DNA of 64,000 nucleotides, from positions 36,741,511 to 36,805,510 of the forward strand of contig NC_056000.1 of the NCBI RefSeq assembly GCF_018446385.1, read 5' to 3'. The position numbers were made by a program, and so were the translations under genes. The notes beneath the pieces are model-generated. The model had not been told where the DNA came from, did no database searches, and saw only the letters and a list, made by a program, of their open reading frames with translations. The stretch comes from Zingiber officinale (Eukaryota; Streptophyta; Magnoliopsida; Zingiberales; Zingiberaceae). Position 1 is the stretch's first letter, and the number at the start of each line of letters is the position of its first letter. This document shows, piece by piece, positions 60,046 through 64,000 of the stretch.

Positions 60046-61462
60046 CGGCCGAGCGTCCAGTCGGACATGTAGCTCGTGCTGCGCTATGCTCGGCGAAATT
60101 CCGAGCAGCTCGTACGTTGACCAGACGACAGTTTCTCCGGAGGCATTTGATCACTTCCTGTTTCAGGCCTGCCTCCAGGTCGGACGCAACGAGCGTTGTG
60201 GCCTCCGATCGGGTCGGATGAATTTGCACTTCTTCTTTTTCTTCATAAACTAAAGAGGGAGGCTTTTCAGTTATAGCGTTCACCTCGATCCGTGGCGACT
60301 TCCGAGCGGAATTGGCTTCTGCTCGGACTATCTCGACGTAGCATCGCCGAGCTGCTAGTTGATCTCCCCGTACTTCTCCCACTTTGTCTTCGACGGGGAA
60401 CTTGATCTTCTGGTGGAAGGTAGAGACGGCCGCTCGGAACTTGTTGAGCGTCGGTCGTCCCAAAATGACGTTGTATGATGAGGGAGAGTCGACCACCACG
60501 AAGTTTGCGGTCCGTGTCCTCCTGAGCGGCTCTTCTCCCAGTGAGATAGCCAGCCGGATTTGTCCGACCGGTAGGACTTCATTGCCCGTAGACCCGTAGA
60601 GGGGGGTTGTCATGGGCAGCAGCTCGGCGCAGTCAATTTGTAGTTGATCGAACGCCTTTTTGAATATAATGTTGACCGAACTTCCTGTGTCAATAAAAAC
60701 GTGATGAATAATGTAGTTGACTATTACCGCTTTGATGAGCATAGCGTCGTCGTGGGGCACTTCAACTCCTTCCAAGTCCCTGGGCCCGAAACTGATTTCG
60801 GGTCCACTCGCCCGCTCTCGGCTACAGCCGACTGCATGGATCTGGAGCTGCCGGACGCTCGCCTTTCTTGCTCGGTTGGAGTCTCCTCCGGTCGGCCCAC
60901 CAGCTATGATGTTGATCTCGCCTCGGGAAGTATTGCTTCTATTTTCTTCTTCCCGAGTGGACAGTCGAGGACGTTCCCTAGACATCCGGAGATTCTTCCG
61001 CCTCAGAGAGTGATGCCGCTCGGGAGTCTGTTGTTGTCGTCTGTCAGCTACCGTCCGATCGGCTTCACGAGGCCTCTGTCGCCTGTCGGCTGATAGCGAT
61101 CGACAACCGCCGCCTCTGGGAACGGGGTGGGCGATTAGAGGAAGACTACGGCAATCCCTGGTGTTATGTGTGTCCGTCCGGTGGAAGGAGCAGAACATTG
61201 GGGTCCATCTCTTCTTTGGCTTGGGCCGCGCGGCAGCTACCTCTTGCACGTGGGACCTAGCATGGGAGGAGCAGATTGCTTCGGCCCTTTCGTTCGGCAG
61301 GAGGAGCCCGCTCGGCTGGAGTTTCTTTTTTCCGGGCCGCTTGCGCTTCCTCCACGTTGATGTATTCGTTGGCCCGGTGTAGCATGTGGTCATAGTCTCG
61401 GGGCGGCTTTCGAATGAGTGATCGGAAGAAATCTCCATCCACGAGGCCTTGTGTGAAGGCAT
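59984..61462 (-). pseudogene. Tat gag C-terminus and aspartic protease
   Basis: A frame of 492 codons, shifted relative to both the gag ORF upstream and the RT ORF downstream. It has a zinc-knuckle-like FCSFHRTDTHNTRDC and an Arg/Gln-rich linker (RRQQQTPERHH). A retropepsin-type domain follows, with VFIDTGSSVNIIFK (DTG at 60683-60691) and SSYNVILGRPTLNKF. The protease would cut the polyprotein. The shifts may be lesions, because gag-protease-pol is usually one frame in this lineage. Confidence 0.88.
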
Positions 61463-62189
61463 TCATCATGGTCTCCGAGGTGGTCGTTGGAATGTCCATG
61501 GCCACTCTGTTGAACCGCTGGATGTAGGCTCGGAGCGATTCGCGGGCTTCCTGTTTGATGGCAAACAGACTAACACTGGTTTTTTGATAGCGCCGACTGC
61601 TTGCGAAGTGGTGGAGGAAGGTCGTACGGAAGTCTTTAAAGCTTGTAATGGATCTGTCCGGCAGCCTCCGAAACCACCGTTGAGCCGATCCAGAGAGGGT
61701 GGTCAGAAAAACTCGACACTTCACTCCATCTGTATATTGGTGAAGGGTAGCCGTATTGTTAAATTTACCCAAGTGATCATCCGGGTCGGTGGTTCCATTG
61801 TATTCACCGATCGCCAGGGGCACATAGTGCTTGGGCAGAGGGTCTCATAGAATAGCCTCTGAAAATTGGCAGTTAATCCGCTCGGGCGATGCGTCCACTC
61901 GGGGGGCTTTCCCTTTTCTGCTATCTCGTCTTGGCATTTCATCCGAAGATAATCCCCGATCTCGATTAGTTGTTGCGGCTTCAGGAGTGCGGAATAGAGC
62001 TCGATGGAATGGAACCGTGGCCTGTGGTGCTTCCGCTCGGCCACCTGATGCTGATGTGGCTTGCTGCTCAGGCCGCTCGGCTGGTGCCTTCTGTTTTTGT
62101 TCCACAAGCTTAGCGGCCCTCAACTCGATCAGAGCGTCAAGTTCCTCCGTGGAAAGCGTCACCGTGTGCTGTCGTCCAGCCTCGTCCAT
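61257..62189 (-). pseudogene. Tat gag (capsid) with an in-frame stop
   Basis: It starts at ATG 62189 (MDEAGRQHTVTLSTEELDAL). The frame is interrupted once by TGA at 61845-61847 and then continues through the retrotransposon gag domain: LAIGEYNGTTDPDDHLGKF, LTTLSGSAQRWFRRLP, FLHHFASSRRYQKTS, LFAIKQEARESLRAYIQRFN and HRANEYINVEEAQAARKK. Gag would form the particle that packages element RNA. Beyond 61257 the frame passes by a shift to the protease-containing ORF. Confidence 0.92.
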
Positions 62190-62213
62190 TGTTTCCGATC
62201 GGATGCAGGAGCG

Positions 62214-62234
62214 TTCCCACAGATGGCGTCAAAT
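62214..62234 (-). other. Primer-binding site region of the Tat element
   Basis: Directly inside the 5' LTR, the minus strand reads TTTGACGCCATCTGTGGGAA, in the position of the tRNA primer site. The matching tRNA was not identified. Confidence 0.55.
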
Positions 62235-63053
62235 TGATCATGTCCGAAAGCTGAATCAACGGGCGCTGGGCACGTGGCCCTCTCCGGCTGCTGACGTGGG
62301 TCTTCGAATGCTGGTGCGAACTTCCGGCGATCCTGCAAAGAAGTCAGGCCGGGAAGGGGTTCCCGGCGGCGACCCTCCGACGCTCAAGTCAGGCAAGCTA
62401 ACAGTGAAGAAGTGGCTCCGAAAGTTGTAGAACGCGTACCTTCGGCGAAGTATAAGGCTCCTTATATAGAGCGGTGAAAGAGCTCACGCACACCTACCGA
62501 GGCAAATACGTGTCCTTAGCCGATACTTCGGTATGTGTTTGTCAGAAAGTTTACCTGACACCATACTGCTACAGTCCAGGCACGTCTTCGATGGGACAGC
62601 AGAACACCTTGCCGCCAGATTTGGAGTATGGCTTAGTCATAGGACTTGACAGCTGTCATAAGAGGTTCCTTGTCCTTCTCTCCCTACTCCATGCCAGGGC
62701 GTCCGGCCGGCCAGCACTCATCTCCCGTCCGGCCAGCCGGCACTCATCTCACGTCCGGCCCTCCATATGCATCGGTATGCTGGGGAGATCCTCGATAAGG
62801 TGCTATGTGGGGACTGCTAGCAGTATGTTACCTTATGTCTACGGCCGGGCATGACTTCTGCTCGGCCCTTCGTTACTGTTCAATCGAGCGCCGGAACCCC
62901 GACTCCTATCGGGGCGCCTTTTGCCATCGGTTATTCACCGGTCGGCCGACCGGGAGGTCGGCCCATCCTTCTCCGGTCGGCCACCTGGCCCTTTGACTTC
63001 CACGTGGCGTTGACCCCTCAAAATGGGGGTCCCCTGTTCTAACCGCCGGATCA
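62235..63053 (-). repeat. 5' LTR of the Tat element
   Basis: 819 bp, the pair of 53811-54629. On the minus strand TCTATATAAGG at about 62461-62470 is a good TATA box. Transcription would start near 62440, leaving R-U5 of about 200 bp before the primer site. Confidence 0.96.
62461..62470 (-). promoter_or_regulatory. TATA box in the Tat 5' LTR
   Basis: TCTATATAAG on the minus strand, about 590 bp into the LTR and about 270 bp upstream of the gag ATG. Confidence 0.65.
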
Positions 63054-63058
63054 ATAAG
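63054..63058. other. Target-site duplication ATAAG, right
   Basis: It pairs with 53806-53810. Confidence 0.97.
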
Positions 63059-64000
63059 CTTTTTCTAAGTCAATGAATATCATGTGTTGACCTTATTTTT
63101 ACTTCTGAAAATTTCAATTAGTTGTTTAAGAAGATGTATAGCTTCTATTGTCGACCTTCCAAGCATGAACCCAAATTGATTTTCAATCACTGTGATCTCC
63201 TTTCTTAATTTATTTTATATTACTCTTTCCCAAAGTTTCATGGTATGACCCATTAATTTAATATCTCTATAGTTTGAACAATTTTGTGTGTCTCCCTTGT
63301 TCTTATATAAGAGAACTAGAGTACTTACCTTCCATTGATCAGATATTTTTTTATATTTTCAATATCATGCTAAATAATTTTGTAAGTTACCTTGTTTCCC
63401 TAAGCACTTCTATATCTCTATTGGAATAGCATCTAGTCCTACAGCTTTTTCATTGTACATCTCATTTAAAACTTGTTTTACTTCTGAAGTTTGAATTCTA
63501 TTATAAAAATTTATATTTCTATACTTATTTAATTTACTTAAATTATCTAAGTTAAGTTGGTCACCTCAACCTTCATTAAAAAATTGATAAAAATATCTCT
63601 TCTACCGCTCTTTTATTTTTCCATCATTTACTAGTACCCTATGTCATTCATCTTTAACATATTTTATTTGGATAATATGTCTTATCTTCCTTTCTCTCAT
63701 TTTAACTATTTTATAAATGTCTCTTTCCCCTTCTTTTATATTTAGTTTTTGATATATAATCGTTCAAAAATTTTATTTTTTTTTCTTCGTTCACTATTTT
63801 CTTAGCATTTTTCTTGGCAATTGTATATTTTGTTAAGTTTTCCTTATCTTACAAATATATAATTCATTATAAGTTGTTCATTTTTTTTTTACTTTCTCTT
63901 GTACTTTCTCATTCTACCACCAAGATTTCTTACTTAGCAGTGCATGTCCCTTTGACTCATCGAGTACACTCTTAGCTACTATTTTCAACTTTGATATCAT
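63054..64000 (-). mobile_element. RTE LINE (copy 3), continuation after the Tat element
   Basis: It resumes at ctttttctaagtcaatgaat and follows copy A (49385-50330) closely, including ttcttatataagagaactag and ccaccaagatttcttactta. No usable frame remains. It runs off the window end. Confidence 0.82.

Larger units (their letters stand above)
53811..63053 (-). mobile_element. Tat-lineage Ty3/gypsy retrotransposon, 9,243 bp
   Basis: A complete-length element inserted in a LINE relic, with 819-bp LTRs beginning TGATC and ending GATCA, and TSD ATAAG. In minus-strand order it has: 5' LTR, primer site, gag, protease, RT-RNase H, a second RNase H (archaeal type), integrase, a noncoding region with a 65-bp tandem repeat, an antisense ORF, a polypurine tract and the 3' LTR. 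The dual RNase H and the long 3' region with an extra antisense ORF point to the Tat (Retand-like) lineage. By eye the LTRs differ at about 21 of 819 positions (~2.6%), so the insertion is fairly young. In-frame stops, frameshifts and D-to-N changes at catalytic sites make this copy non-autonomous. Confidence 0.95.
51486..64000. repeat. Tandem segmental duplication, copy B (interrupted)
   Basis: The second copy of the 4.4-kb unit, running to 53810 and resuming at 63054 after the Tat retrotransposon. The part 63054-64000 aligns with about 49385-50330 of copy A. The copy continues beyond the window, so its right border is unknown. Confidence 0.82.

Overview
The window is nuclear DNA from a flowering plant. 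It has intron-split host genes, plant-type Tat, CACTA, RTE, hAT, Mutator-like and Au-SINE elements, and long AT-rich spacers. It is probably a monocot, and Zingiberales is my guess (low confidence). No prokaryotic, organellar or CRISPR features are visible.

Three host genes can be assembled exon by exon. (1) Minus strand, 11324-13111: a seven-exon bHLH-MYC_N (LHW-like) protein of 381 aa that lacks the bHLH domain and appears to use one GC-AG intron. (2) Plus strand, 31074-41674: a ten-exon Polycomb RING1-type E3 ligase of 469 aa, with a RING finger and a RAWUL C-terminus. Its third intron is 7.2 kb, cuts the RING domain just after the first CxxC pair, and is packed with transposons. (3) Minus strand, 44014-46357: a five-exon PP2C phosphatase of 283 aa with all main motifs.

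The rest is mostly mobile DNA. 1-9300: an LTR end, a (TA)n tract, two tandem U2 snRNA pseudogenes with promoter remnants, a solo LTR with TSD, a Mutator-like MITE, and a decayed RTE LINE (minus). 9911-10984: two nested hAT-type MITEs. 13-18.7 kb: spacers with minisatellites and a ~375-bp tandem repeat. 18.7-30.0 kb: a CACTA-like complex with arrays of GTAGCAGCTAC, a Ulp1-protease-like relic, a FAR1 DNA-binding fragment, TNP2 C-terminal domains and a CACTA terminus. It is interrupted by a 3.06-kb solo LTR and by a 0.94-kb LTR-like insertion.

47-64 kb: a ~4.4-kb unit (unique sequence plus RTE LINE relic) is tandemly duplicated. The second copy is split by a 9,243-bp Tat-lineage Ty3/gypsy element (53811-63053) with 819-bp LTRs and TSD ATAAG. 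Its gag-pol is on the minus strand and is broken by stops, frameshifts and D-to-N changes at catalytic positions. Between pol and the 3' LTR it carries a plus-strand (antisense) coiled-coil ORF with apparent introns and a 65-bp tandem repeat. That antisense spliced ORF is the most interesting unusual system here.

All exon models, family calls and boundaries were read by eye; no alignment was run.
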